From JAGQIB01 sp041393395 (lineage in GTDB: Bacteria; ARS69): 64,000 nt of DNA. Under the pieces are notes generated by a model, which saw only the letters and a program-made list of their open reading frames with translations, made no database searches and had not been told where the DNA came from. This document shows, piece after piece, positions 9,225-16,885 of this stretch. Location: assembly GCA_041393395.1 (NCBI GenBank), contig JAWKKG010000005.1, positions 1 to 64,000 on the forward strand. The letters run 5' to 3'. The position numbers and the translations under genes were made by a program. Within the stretch, counting starts at the first letter, position 1, and the number at the start of each line of letters is the position of its first letter.

Positions 9225-10516
9225 GCGCTGCCTTCCTCCCGGTCGCTCTCGGGGAACGAATCGAGCGCCGATTTCTTGCCTCGCCGCAACATGGCCTCCC
9301 GGTAGACCTTCATGAGCGTCCCGCGGTTCCGGGACCAGGCCCGCTTCTCGGCCCTCCCCCGGAGGCGGCGGCCGATCTCGACGGACCCGGCCTCGTCCTC
9401 GAGCGCGGCCAGGATTCCGCGGGCGAACGCACTCGCCTCGCGATCCTTCACATAGATACCGTCGTCGCCGAGGATCTCTCGGTTGACCGGATTGTCGAAG
9501 ACCACGGTAGGTAGGCCGGCCGCCATGTAGTTGAAGAGCTTCCCGTTCCCCTCGGTCTCCGAGATCTTGGGGGAGATCGCGAGGTTCGACTCCCCGAGGA
9601 TCTCCGCGATGCGGAGGTAATCCACCCGACCCACGAAGTGGACGCGCTCGCGATAGCCGCGATGGTCGAGGCGTCGGGCGCAGTCCGCCTCCCCCGGGAA
9701 CCCGACCACGACGAACGTCACGTCGTCGCGCGCGTCGAGAACCTGCGGGATCACGTCGAGCAGGATCTCGCGCCCCTGCAGCCGGGTCAGCACGCCGACG
9801 AACGCCACGACCTTGTTCCGTGCCGGAATCCCCAGGCGCTCGCGCGCGCCGGGTGGGGGCGTCTCGAAGAACGACTCGCCGACCCCGTCGCGGACCTCCG
9901 TGACACGGTCCTCGGGGATCTTGAAGCGCTGGATCAGATCCTCACGGAACGCGGCCGAGCTCACCACGATGTGGTCCACCGAGCCGTTGATCCAGTTCTC
10001 CACGGTGCGGAGAACCCCGTAGAGCAGGCGGTTCTTGCCGCCGAACCCGTAGTCGGCGAGTTCGCCGGTGAGGCTGCCCTGGAGGTCGGCCACGCACGGG
10101 ATGCGCAGCAATCGCGAGACGATCGCGCCGAAGAACGCGCCCTCGTGCAGATGCGCGTGGATGACCGCGGGGCGGATCTCACGCGCGACCGCGAGGCATC
10201 GGAACAGCAGGAAGATGTCGACGTAGAACTTGTGCAGCGACGGCCCCGGTCCGAGCTTCTTGTACCAGGGGAAGTTCGGGGTGCGGCGCGTGAACACGCC
10301 GGGCAACTCGCGCCCGTGGTGGTACGTGCAGATCTCGACGTGGTAGCCGAGATGCTGCAGCAGGCGGGTCTCCTCGTAGATGCGCACGTGGCAGCCGCGA
10401 TCCGCGAAGAACGGCGTCGGCGCGATCACCAGGATCGAAGGCCGTGACGGAGTCGTCCCGCCCGGGCCGAGCTCTCGAGCCGTGGACACTTCGGGCCGCG
10501 CCGTGGTCAGACTCAC
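9221..10516 (-). CDS. GT4-family glycosyltransferase
   Basis: 431 residues from a GTG overlapping the preceding stop (GTGA), with GGAG upstream. GT-B fold: N-terminal Rossmann ILVIAPTPFFADRG, HAHLHEGAFFG in the linker, and a C-terminal half with VVAFVGVLTRLQGREIL and the donor-site stretch SETEGNGKLFNYMAAGLP, a variant of the retaining E-x7-E motif. It probably adds a hexose to a lipid-linked or surface glycan on the cytoplasmic side. Co-operonic with epimerase, ACP and acyltransferase genes. Confidence 0.88.
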   Translation of the reverse strand: MSLTTARPEVSTARELGPGGTTPSRPSILVIAPTPFFADRGCHVRIYEETRLLQHLGYHVEICTYHHGRELPGVFTRRTPNFPWYKKLGPGPSLHKFYVDIFLLFRCLAVAREIRPAVIHAHLHEGAFFGAIVSRLLRIPCVADLQGSLTGELADYGFGGKNRLLYGVLRTVENWINGSVDHIVVSSAAFREDLIQRFKIPEDRVTEVRDGVGESFFETPPPGARERLGIPARNKVVAFVGVLTRLQGREILLDVIPQVLDARDDVTFVVVGFPGEADCARRLDHRGYRERVHFVGRVDYLRIAEILGESNLAISPKISETEGNGKLFNYMAAGLPTVVFDNPVNREILGDDGIYVKDREASAFARGILAALEDEAGSVEIGRRLRGRAEKRAWSRNRGTLMKVYREAMLRRGKKSALDSFPESDREEGSA

Positions 10517-12177
10517 CGGGCGTGCTCCAGCATCGCTTCCACTTCGCGAATCTCGCGTTCCCTTCGCTCCGCCGTCCACCCGTGGACCCCTCCCAGGATC
10601 GCGGCGCACTCCGCCAGACACGCCGCTCCCGGGTGCCCGAGCGTCCCCAGCCCCGTCCGGCGGAACACGAGATCGGCGAGCCGCATCGCCATCTCGCTCT
10701 CGGCCGCGACCTGCACCGCCGCCCGCACCACCGGACGTTCCGGACCGATCCGCCGCGCCAGAGCAGCATCGTCGCCGATTCGGCGAGCGATGTCGACGCC
10801 GAGGCCTCCGTGCGTAGCCGCCAGCTCCTCGACCTCGTCCGCCTTCAACACCGGCGCGGCCTTCGCGATCGCGGCGGCCGCGGCCGCACGCGACTCGACG
10901 TCTCCCCCGGGCACCGGCACGTCTCCCGTCCGGCACGGCGGGGCCCGCCGACCGTCGCGGGCGAAGACCCCGTCGATCGTCTTCTCGGCCAGTCGAAGGG
11001 CGGTCGTGAACTTCGCCCCCAACACGGTGACGAGCCCGTCCACCCGATCCGTTTCCCGATGATCCACGACGCGATACTCCCCGCTGCCCTGGTAGACCTT
11101 CTCGCGCACCTCCGTATCCACTAACGGATACAAGCCCGAGAAAGCGAACACGACTCGCTCGCGACGGAGATCCGCTCCGGGAATCGCGGTCCGGATCTCG
11201 GCGAGGAAGTCGTCCACGTCGCGGTCCGTGACCGAGACGTCGTCGGGCTCGCCGCGGAACGGGACGTTCGTGGTCCCGACCAGAGTGTGCCCGCGCCACG
11301 GGATCAGAAAGATGTGACGGCCGCCGCGGTTCAGGAGCGCCTCGTTCTCGAGTCGGGTGGCAAGCGCGAGCGCGTGCCCGTTCGTGAGGGACGGCAGCAC
11401 GACGTGGCAGCCCTTGGAGTGCTGCATCGTGCCCGGCGGGCGGACCCGACCCGCCCGCTCGAGGAACCGGTAGGCCCAGGGGCCGGCCGCGTTCAGGACG
11501 AGTCGCCCGCGTATGTCCAGCTCGTCGTCCGTGAGGAGATCCCGCGCCCGGACCCCCGTCACGCGATCCGGCTCTCCCAGGAATCCCGTGGCCTGGACGT
11601 AGTTCGCCGCTTCGGCGCCGGCCGCGACCGCGGCGTGGACCAGGGCCAGCGTCATGCGTTCGCTGCTGTGCATGTGGATCTCGGGGAAGACCGCCGCGCC
11701 GGTGAGACCCTCGGCCCGCACGATCGGCTCGCGGGCGAGAACGTCGGCGCGGGAGAGCAGCCGGAAGCGGTCGAGGCGCCGGGCCCCCGGCAGATCGCGC
11801 GCGAGGCCGGCCCCGAGCGCCTCGTAGACGCTCATGCCGATTGCCAGGATCTCCTTGCCCTTCAGGCCGTGCCCGTAGGTCGGAACCAGGAAAGGGACCG
11901 GGGTCAGGAGATGCGGGGCGACCCGAAGGAAACGTCGGCGCTCCTCCAGCGACTCCCGGACCTTGCCGAGTTGGCCCTGCTGGAGGTAGCGGATGCCCCC
12001 GTGGATCAGCTTCGAGGAGGCGGCCGACGTGGCCTCCCCGAAATCACCTTTTTCCAGGAGAACTGTCGAGAGGCCCCGCAGGGCCGCGTCCCAGGCGAGG
12101 GCCGCGCCCGTCACGCCACCGCCCACGACCACGACGTCGAAGGTCCCCTCCGTCAGCCGCGAGGGCTTTCTCTCCAA
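10513..12177 (-). CDS. glpD: FAD-dependent glycerol-3-phosphate dehydrogenase
   Basis: 554 residues. Oxidises sn-glycerol 3-phosphate to dihydroxyacetone phosphate and passes electrons to quinone at the inner membrane. FAD-binding VVVVGGGVTGAALAWDAA lies near residue 15, followed by the GlpD signature ASSKLIHGGIRYLQQG, and LIPWRGHTLVGTTN with YPLVDT later in the chain. The helical C-terminal domain is present (TGDVPVPGGD onward). The start codon is TTG at 12177 with GGGAGGG about nine bases upstream; I see no better start. It is first in a run of overlapping genes with the glycan cluster, so glycerol phosphate turnover may be tied to that product. Confidence 0.92.
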   Translation of the reverse strand: MERKPSRLTEGTFDVVVVGGGVTGAALAWDAALRGLSTVLLEKGDFGEATSAASSKLIHGGIRYLQQGQLGKVRESLEERRRFLRVAPHLLTPVPFLVPTYGHGLKGKEILAIGMSVYEALGAGLARDLPGARRLDRFRLLSRADVLAREPIVRAEGLTGAAVFPEIHMHSSERMTLALVHAAVAAGAEAANYVQATGFLGEPDRVTGVRARDLLTDDELDIRGRLVLNAAGPWAYRFLERAGRVRPPGTMQHSKGCHVVLPSLTNGHALALATRLENEALLNRGGRHIFLIPWRGHTLVGTTNVPFRGEPDDVSVTDRDVDDFLAEIRTAIPGADLRRERVVFAFSGLYPLVDTEVREKVYQGSGEYRVVDHRETDRVDGLVTVLGAKFTTALRLAEKTIDGVFARDGRRAPPCRTGDVPVPGGDVESRAAAAAAIAKAAPVLKADEVEELAATHGGLGVDIARRIGDDAALARRIGPERPVVRAAVQVAAESEMAMRLADLVFRRTGLGTLGHPGAACLAECAAILGGVHGWTAERREREIREVEAMLEHAR

Positions 12178-12319
12178 GGCGTCATTCCCTCCCGTCCCCG
12201 CCGCAGGGACCCCGAATGATCATCGGCCGGAGGCCGCCCCGAGACAACGCCGGGTGGCCGCTTCGGCGATCGCGTGCGAGAATGCCGCGATCCTACCCCG
12301 TCCCGAGGAGAACCGAAGC
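12178..12319. promoter_or_regulatory. Divergent control region between glpD and the CDGSH gene
   Basis: This 142-base spacer separates the minus-strand glycan operon from the plus-strand CDGSH gene and must hold promoters for both. A near-perfect palindrome, ATGATCAT, sits at 12216-12223 within CCGAATGATCATCGG. No convincing -35/-10 pair stands out on either strand. Confidence 0.35.
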
Positions 12320-12562
12320 ATGGCCTACGACCGCGGCCCCTGGAAGGGTCCTCTCGAGCCCGGCACGCTGGCGCTCTGCGCCTGCGGCGAGTCGTCCGAC
12401 AAGCCGTACTGCGACGGGAGCCACGCCCGGCTCCAGACCGGCAAGACCCCGCACGTGGTGCGCGTGAGCGAGGCCAAGACGTACGCGATCTGCATGTGCG
12501 GCACCAGCGACAACCGACCGTGGTGCGACGGCTCGCACAAGCGTCTGCCGGCCGCAGACTAG
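12320..12562 (+). CDS. Tandem CDGSH iron-sulfur domain protein
   Basis: 80 residues with ATG start and GAGGAG ten bases upstream. Two complete CDGSH-type clusters are present: Cys20, Cys22, Cys31 and His35 (CACGESSDKPYCDGSH), then Cys58, Cys60, Cys69 and His73 (CMCGTSDNRPWCDGSH). Each three-Cys one-His set binds a redox-active, labile [2Fe-2S] cluster. The two-repeat form is the common bacterial MitoNEET-like (Miner2-type) type. Role is probably electron transfer or iron-sulfur handling; monocistronic. Confidence 0.93.
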   Translation: MAYDRGPWKGPLEPGTLALCACGESSDKPYCDGSHARLQTGKTPHVVRVSEAKTYAICMCGTSDNRPWCDGSHKRLPAAD

Positions 12563-12620
12563 CCCCGATTTCGACCCGAGCGGGCGGGAACGGGCACGGG
12601 AGTCCGTTCCGAGCGCACCC

Positions 12621-12648
12621 TTGACCGTCCCCGGCGGAGCGGCATAAC
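12621..12648 (+). promoter_or_regulatory. Candidate promoter of the paa-type operon
   Basis: TTGACC at 12621-12626 and CATAAC at 12643-12648 are separated by 16 bases (TAACTT at 12645 gives 18). The start would lie near 12655, about 170 bases before the aldehyde dehydrogenase, leaving a leader that contains the CCGGTC repeats. An inverted repeat GGAACGG-N10-CCGTTCC lies just upstream (12587-12610). Pattern only. Confidence 0.5.
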
Positions 12649-12747
12649 TTCGGTCGTTCTGCTCCCGAAACGTCGGATTCCGCGAAGCGCGACTCCGGGC
12701 TGAGGAGTCCCCGAACCCGTTTTCGGACTGCTCCGCCCGGAGCGACG

Positions 12748-12789
12748 CCGGTCGCGACCCCGGTCGAAACGCCGGTCGCGATCCGGTCC
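12748..12789 (+). repeat. Four CCGGTC direct repeats at about 12-bp spacing
   Basis: CCGGTC occurs at 12748, 12760, 12772 and 12783 (CCGGTCG in the first three, CCGGTCC in the fourth), spacing 12, 12 and 11 bases, in the leader of the paa-type operon. Units one and three share the longer core ACGCCGGTCGCGA. The near-helical periodicity suits cooperative binding of a regulator, but G+C bias could contribute. Confidence 0.45.
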
Positions 12790-12824
12790 GACCCAACCCT
12801 ACCGGAACCAGGAGACGAGACCGG

Positions 12825-14309
12825 ATGACCGAGGTCCTCAGTGTGAGCGCGGTCCAGATGATGGTGAACGGCGAGTGGATCGACGCCGGCGACGGCGCGA
12901 CCATGGACGTGATCAATCCCTTCGACGGCTCGATCGTCGCGGCCGTGCCCAAGGGCAGCCGCAGCGACGCGAAGATCGCGATCGGCGCGGCCGAGAACGC
13001 GCTGCCGGCGTGGGCCGACACGTCGCCGGACGAGCGCGCGGCGCTCCTGTTCGCGGGCATCGAGAAGGTCCGCGAGCACCAGAAGGAGCTCGCGAAGACG
13101 CTCTCGATGGAGCAGGGCAAGCCCGTGTTCGAGGCGATGGGCGAGATCCACCACTTCCTGCACGGCATGACCTTCTACGCGGGCCTCGCGAGCAAGATCC
13201 GCGGCTCGCAGGTTCCGCTGCCGCCGGACATGGGCAAGCACAGCTACGGCCTCGTGCTCAAGCGTCCGGTCGGCGTCTGCGGCGCGATCGTGCCGTGGAA
13301 CTTCCCCATCACGCTCATGGGCACGAAGATCGGGCCCGCGCTGATCGCCGGGAACACGGTGGTCGTGAAGCCGGCCAGCACCACCCCGCTCACGACGCTC
13401 CGCATCATCGGCCTCTTCAACGAGGCGGGTCTCCCCGCCGGCGTGCTGAACTGCATCACCGGCCCCGGCCGCGAGGTCGGCGAAGAGCTGCTGCAGAACC
13501 CGGTCGTGCGGCGCATCGCGTTCACGGGAGAGTCCGGCACGGGACGTCGCGTGATGGAGATCGCGGGCCCGCAGTTCAAGCGGATCACGCTGGAACTCGG
13601 CGGCTCGGATCCGATGATCGTGATGCCGGACGCCGACCTCAAGAAGGCGATCAGCGGCGCGATGATCGGTCGCTTCTGGAACTGTGGTCAGGCGTGCCTC
13701 GCCGTGAAGCGCCTGTATCTGCACGAGGACATCCACGACGAGTTCCTGGCCGGCCTGCTCAAGAAGGTCGGCACTTACGAGGTCGGCGATCCGTCGACGC
13801 GACCGGAGAAGCCGATGCTGCGCATGGGGCCGCTCCACACCGCCGACCAGCGCGCCGAGATCGAGGAGCAGCTCGCCGACGCGGTGAAACGCGGCGCCGA
13901 GGTCCTGATCGGCGGCAAGCGTCCGGACAGGCCGGAGCTCGCGAAGGGCCACTTCTTCGAGCCGGCCGTCGTCACCGGCGTGCCGCACGACGCGAAGCTG
14001 GTGCAGGACGAAGTGTTCGGCCCCGTTCTGCCCGTGTTCAAGATCAAGGATCTGGACGAGGGCATCGCGCTCGCGAACGACAACCAGTACGGGCTCGGAT
14101 CGTCGATCTGGACCCAGAACCTCACCTGGTCGAACCAGGCGATCCGCGAGATCCAGGCGGGCGTGACCTGGGTGAACCAGATCCACTACGGGTACGACGA
14201 GCTTCCCTTCGGCGGCGTGAAGGCCTCCGGCATCGGCCACGAGCACGGTCCGGAAGCGGTCGACTACTACCTGGAGAAGAAGGGCGCGGTCATCGGAGGA
14301 CTCGCGTAA
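12825..14309 (+). CDS. NAD(P)+-dependent aldehyde dehydrogenase (first of two in the paa-type operon)
   Basis: 494 residues, ATG with GGAG ten bases upstream. ALDH superfamily: cofactor loop VPWNFPITLMG, FTGESGTGRRV, general base Glu257 in LELGGSDPM, catalytic Cys291 in NCGQACLA, spaced 34 residues as in active family members. It heads the phenylacetate-type operon, where an aldehyde dehydrogenase oxidises the ring-opened semialdehyde (the job of the PaaZ ALDH domain) or makes phenylacetate from phenylacetaldehyde. It lacks a MaoC hydratase domain, so it is not a full PaaZ. Clearly a paralogue of the last gene of the operon. Confidence 0.9.
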   Translation: MTEVLSVSAVQMMVNGEWIDAGDGATMDVINPFDGSIVAAVPKGSRSDAKIAIGAAENALPAWADTSPDERAALLFAGIEKVREHQKELAKTLSMEQGKPVFEAMGEIHHFLHGMTFYAGLASKIRGSQVPLPPDMGKHSYGLVLKRPVGVCGAIVPWNFPITLMGTKIGPALIAGNTVVVKPASTTPLTTLRIIGLFNEAGLPAGVLNCITGPGREVGEELLQNPVVRRIAFTGESGTGRRVMEIAGPQFKRITLELGGSDPMIVMPDADLKKAISGAMIGRFWNCGQACLAVKRLYLHEDIHDEFLAGLLKKVGTYEVGDPSTRPEKPMLRMGPLHTADQRAEIEEQLADAVKRGAEVLIGGKRPDRPELAKGHFFEPAVVTGVPHDAKLVQDEVFGPVLPVFKIKDLDEGIALANDNQYGLGSSIWTQNLTWSNQAIREIQAGVTWVNQIHYGYDELPFGGVKASGIGHEHGPEAVDYYLEKKGAVIGGLA

Positions 14310-14373
14310 CCGTCCGTCTCGGGGCGGGGCCGAGCGCCCCGCCCGTCCTTTCTTTCGTGCCCCGGAGGTCGAA

Positions 14374-15156
14374 ATGTCGAACCCGCGCGTGACCGCCTCG
14401 GCCGACGGAGCCGTCGGCTTCATCGAGCTGAACCACCCCAAGGCGAACAGCTACGACCTGACGTTCATGCAGGACCTGGACGCCGCGATCGACACGCAGC
14501 TCGCGAACGACGCGGTGAAGGTCGTGATCCTGCGCAGCGCGCTCGAGAAGTTCTTCTCGGCCGGCGCCGACATCAAGGCGTTCCAGGCGAACTCGACCGA
14601 GGCGAACATGAAGATGATCCGGTTCGCCCACAACACCCTGCGCAAGATGGGCACGTCGCCCAAGGTGTTCATCGCCGCGATCAACGGCCACGCGCTCGGC
14701 GGCGGCTTCGAGATGGCGCTCGCCTGCGACCTGCGCTTCGCGGCCGAGGGCGACTACCGGATGGGCCTGCCCGAGGTCACGCTCGGACTGCTGCCGGGCA
14801 ACGGCGGCACGCAGCGGCTGCCGCGTCTGATCGGCGCGACGCGCGCCCTCGAGCTGATGATCACCGGCCGCACCGTCACGCCGACCGAGGCGGAGCAGAT
14901 CGGCCTGGTGAATCGCCTCTACCCCGCCGCGGACCTGCTGCGCAAGACCACCGACTACGCCACGCGTCTCGCGACCGGCGCCACGGTGGCGATCGGCCGG
15001 ATCAAGCAGGCGGTGATGGAAGGCATGGACCTGCCGCTCGACGAAGCGCTCTCGCTCGAGCGCAAGCTGATGGAGCCCCTGTTCGACACGGAAGACGCGA
15101 AGGAAGGCATCGGCGCGTTCGCCGAGAAGCGTCAGGCGACGTTCACGGGCCGCTAG
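14374..15156 (+). CDS. Enoyl-CoA hydratase/isomerase (PaaF-like)
   Basis: 260-residue crotonase with GGAGG before the ATG. Oxyanion-hole segments SAGADIKAF (about residues 66-74) and GHALGGGFEMALACDLRF are intact, followed by LPEVTLGLLPGNGGTQRLPR, which carries the second catalytic Glu of true hydratases (PEVTLG). In a phenylacetate pathway this would hydrate 2,3-dehydroadipyl-CoA, but the crotonase family is too broad to fix the substrate. It lies 64 bases after the aldehyde dehydrogenase and 19 before paaA. Confidence 0.85.
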   Translation: MSNPRVTASADGAVGFIELNHPKANSYDLTFMQDLDAAIDTQLANDAVKVVILRSALEKFFSAGADIKAFQANSTEANMKMIRFAHNTLRKMGTSPKVFIAAINGHALGGGFEMALACDLRFAAEGDYRMGLPEVTLGLLPGNGGTQRLPRLIGATRALELMITGRTVTPTEAEQIGLVNRLYPAADLLRKTTDYATRLATGATVAIGRIKQAVMEGMDLPLDEALSLERKLMEPLFDTEDAKEGIGAFAEKRQATFTGR

Positions 15157-15175
15157 GCGAAAGGAACGAGACCGC

Positions 15176-16144
15176 ATGGTGATGATCAGCGAAGACCAGA
15201 TGATCGAGCGGCTCAAGGGCGGCATGCTCGTGGAGTCCGGCGACCAGATGTCCGAGAAGTACCTCGCGGGCATGAAGCGCATTCTCACCGTCTCGGCGGA
15301 TACCGAGCTCGTGAGCGCGCCCGCGTACTATCTCGCAGCGAAGGACGCTCCTTCGATCAACGCGTTCGTTTCCGCCATGGGCATCATCCAGGACGAGATG
15401 GGCCACGCGCACATCGCGTACCGCCTCATGGAAGACCTCGGCGTGAGCAAGGAAGAGCTCATCTACGAGCGTGACCCGTCGCAGTTCAAGTACCCCTACG
15501 CGTTCGACGTGCCGCTCACCACCTGGGTGGAGCTCGCGGTGGCGAACGCCATGTACGATCGCGCCGGCTTCACGCTGCTGGGAGACGTCTTCCGCCACAC
15601 CACGTTCGCGCCCTGGAAGCGCGCGCTGGTGAAGGTCGACAAGGAGGAGAACTTCCACCTCCGCCACGGCGAGACGTGGATGAAGAAGATCAACGCCTCC
15701 GCCGAGGGTCACGCGAAGCTGCAGCGCGCCGTCGACTGGATGCTCCCGCTCACGCTCGAGTGGTTCGGGCTCCCGGACGACCTCAAGACCCAGACGGTGC
15801 AGCTGGACTACGGCTTCAAGGGGCAGTCGAACGACCAGCTCCGCCAGACCTGGATGTCCACGGCGATCCCGTTCCTGGATTCGCTCGGGCTCGAGACGCC
15901 CGTGCACTGGGACGAGGCCGCGAAGAAGTACCAGATCGACTATCCGTTCCCGTGCCGATTCGATCCCGAGGCGAAGCGCTGGCTGTTCGACGAGGGCACG
16001 ATCGACTGGATGGACGACGGCTCCGGCCGCGACAGCGTGATGAAGCGCTGGCGTGCGCGCGGCCCGAAGAACGACGAGTTCGTGGAGATCCTGCAGCGCG
16101 GTCATCGTCAGATCGCGAACATGATCGAGCGCGGAGCGAACTGA
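15176..16144 (+). CDS. paaA: Phenylacetyl-CoA 1,2-epoxidase catalytic subunit PaaA
   Basis: 322 residues, close to the usual 310. Di-iron ligands are all in place: Glu44 (DTELVSAP), Glu74-x2-His77 (DEMGHA), Glu119 (TTWVEL) and Glu158-x2-His161 (KEENFH), in the ferritin-like arrangement of the PaaA/BoxB/PaaC group. Length and the HLRHGETWMKK segment fit PaaA, not the longer BoxB. With PaaB and PaaC it forms the oxygenase that epoxidises phenylacetyl-CoA. An AAAGGAACGAG ribosome site precedes the ATG; ATG at 15182 is an alternative. Overlaps the next gene by one base (TGATG). Confidence 0.93.
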   Translation: MVMISEDQMIERLKGGMLVESGDQMSEKYLAGMKRILTVSADTELVSAPAYYLAAKDAPSINAFVSAMGIIQDEMGHAHIAYRLMEDLGVSKEELIYERDPSQFKYPYAFDVPLTTWVELAVANAMYDRAGFTLLGDVFRHTTFAPWKRALVKVDKEENFHLRHGETWMKKINASAEGHAKLQRAVDWMLPLTLEWFGLPDDLKTQTVQLDYGFKGQSNDQLRQTWMSTAIPFLDSLGLETPVHWDEAAKKYQIDYPFPCRFDPEAKRWLFDEGTIDWMDDGSGRDSVMKRWRARGPKNDEFVEILQRGHRQIANMIERGAN

Positions 16145-16470
16145 TGGGCGAGACGACGACGATCGAAGCGCATCTGCTGTCCTGCCTCCACGACGTGGAG
16201 GACGCGGAGATGCCGCTCGACGTCGTCGATCTGGGCCTCATCTACGGCGTTCGTTACCACGCCGCCGAGCGCCGCGTGGAGGTCGACATGACCTTCACGG
16301 CCATGGGCTGCCCGGCGATGGAGTTCATGATCGGCGACGTTCGCGACCGTCTCCTGCGGGAGCCGGAAGTGGAAGCCGTCGACGTTTCGATCGTGTGGGA
16401 CCCGCCGTGGGATCGGCGGCGCCTCACGGAACGCGGCACGGCGGCGCTCGCCGCCTGGGGGATCGTATGA
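16144..16470 (+). CDS. paaD: PaaD N-terminal half: MIP18/DUF59-family iron-sulfur assembly protein
   Basis: 108 residues. Single MIP18 (DUF59) domain: MPLDVVDLGLIYGV, then VDMTFTAMGCPAMEFMIGDV and IVWDPPWDRRRLTERG, the DPPW element shared with SufT and PaaD. Cys in AMGCP is the conserved one. PaaD proteins I know are about 165 residues and carry a C-terminal zinc ribbon; that part is absent here but appears as a separate gene at 17667. Role: maturation of the metal or Fe-S components of the phenylacetyl-CoA epoxidase. Starts and ends in stop-start overlaps. Confidence 0.88.
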   Translation: MGETTTIEAHLLSCLHDVEDAEMPLDVVDLGLIYGVRYHAAERRVEVDMTFTAMGCPAMEFMIGDVRDRLLREPEVEAVDVSIVWDPPWDRRRLTERGTAALAAWGIV

Positions 16471-16688
16471 GCATCCGCGACCGGAACTTCAAGAAGCCGA
16501 CCGGTACGGTGTACGACGTGTTCGCGCGCACGCGCGACGAGAGCGAGCTGCACCAGATCGGCGACGTGATCGCGCCGTCCCGGGGACTCGCGCGCGCCTA
16601 CGCCTACCAGATGTACCAGGAGAGCCCGTGGGTCGAGATGGTCGTGGCGCCGCGGGAGAACATCGTCACCATCATCGATCGATCGTAG
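16467..16688 (+). CDS. paaB: PaaB, structural subunit of phenylacetyl-CoA epoxidase
   Basis: 73 residues from the ATG that overlaps the paaD-like stop. TVYDVFARTRDESELHQIG matches the PaaB opening strand and helix, followed by AYAYQMYQESPWVEMVVAPRE, equivalent to the A-x-N-A-R...S-I-W-V-V stretch of E. coli PaaB. It is about 20 residues shorter at the C-terminus than E. coli PaaB (95 aa). PaaB bridges PaaA-PaaC heterodimers into the larger oxygenase assembly. Confidence 0.88.
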   Translation: MSIRDRNFKKPTGTVYDVFARTRDESELHQIGDVIAPSRGLARAYAYQMYQESPWVEMVVAPRENIVTIIDRS

Positions 16689-16696
16689 GAGTCGTC

Positions 16697-16885
16697 ATGG
16701 AGCGATTCGAGATCTACGGCCGCCGCTCTTGCGACGAGGCGCTCACGCACCTCGGCTCGCTCGACGTGCCGAACGCCGACGCCGTGACCGACGCCGCGAA
16801 GAAGGCGCACGGCGAGGACTGGATGGAACTCGTGGCCATTCCGGCCGGCCAGATCGCCTGGGCGATCGAGGAGGACGACGCATGA
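16697..16885 (+). CDS. Second PaaB-like small protein
   Basis: 62 residues; GTAGGAG before the ATG at 16697. By eye it aligns with PaaB along its whole length: FEIYGRRSCDEALTHLGSLD corresponds to the E. coli YEVFVRGKQGLSHRHVGSLH stretch, and WMELVAIPAGQIAW to SIWVVKASEIVA. It is diverged from the neighbouring paaB (few identities), so it is an old duplicate rather than a recent one. It may form a PaaB heterodimer or replace PaaB at one face of the complex. Overlaps paaC by ATGA. Confidence 0.75.
   Translation: MERFEIYGRRSCDEALTHLGSLDVPNADAVTDAAKKAHGEDWMELVAIPAGQIAWAIEEDDA

Noticed and set aside
9221..11299. A 692-residue glycosyltransferase fusion
   Set aside because: The first 261 codons are antisense-like shadow of glpD in another frame; the GT4 fold begins at the GTG overlapping the glpD stop.
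15176..16144. BoxB (benzoyl-CoA epoxidase) instead of PaaA
   Set aside because: BoxB is much longer (about 470 residues) and lacks adjacent PaaB, PaaC and PaaD-type genes, all present here.
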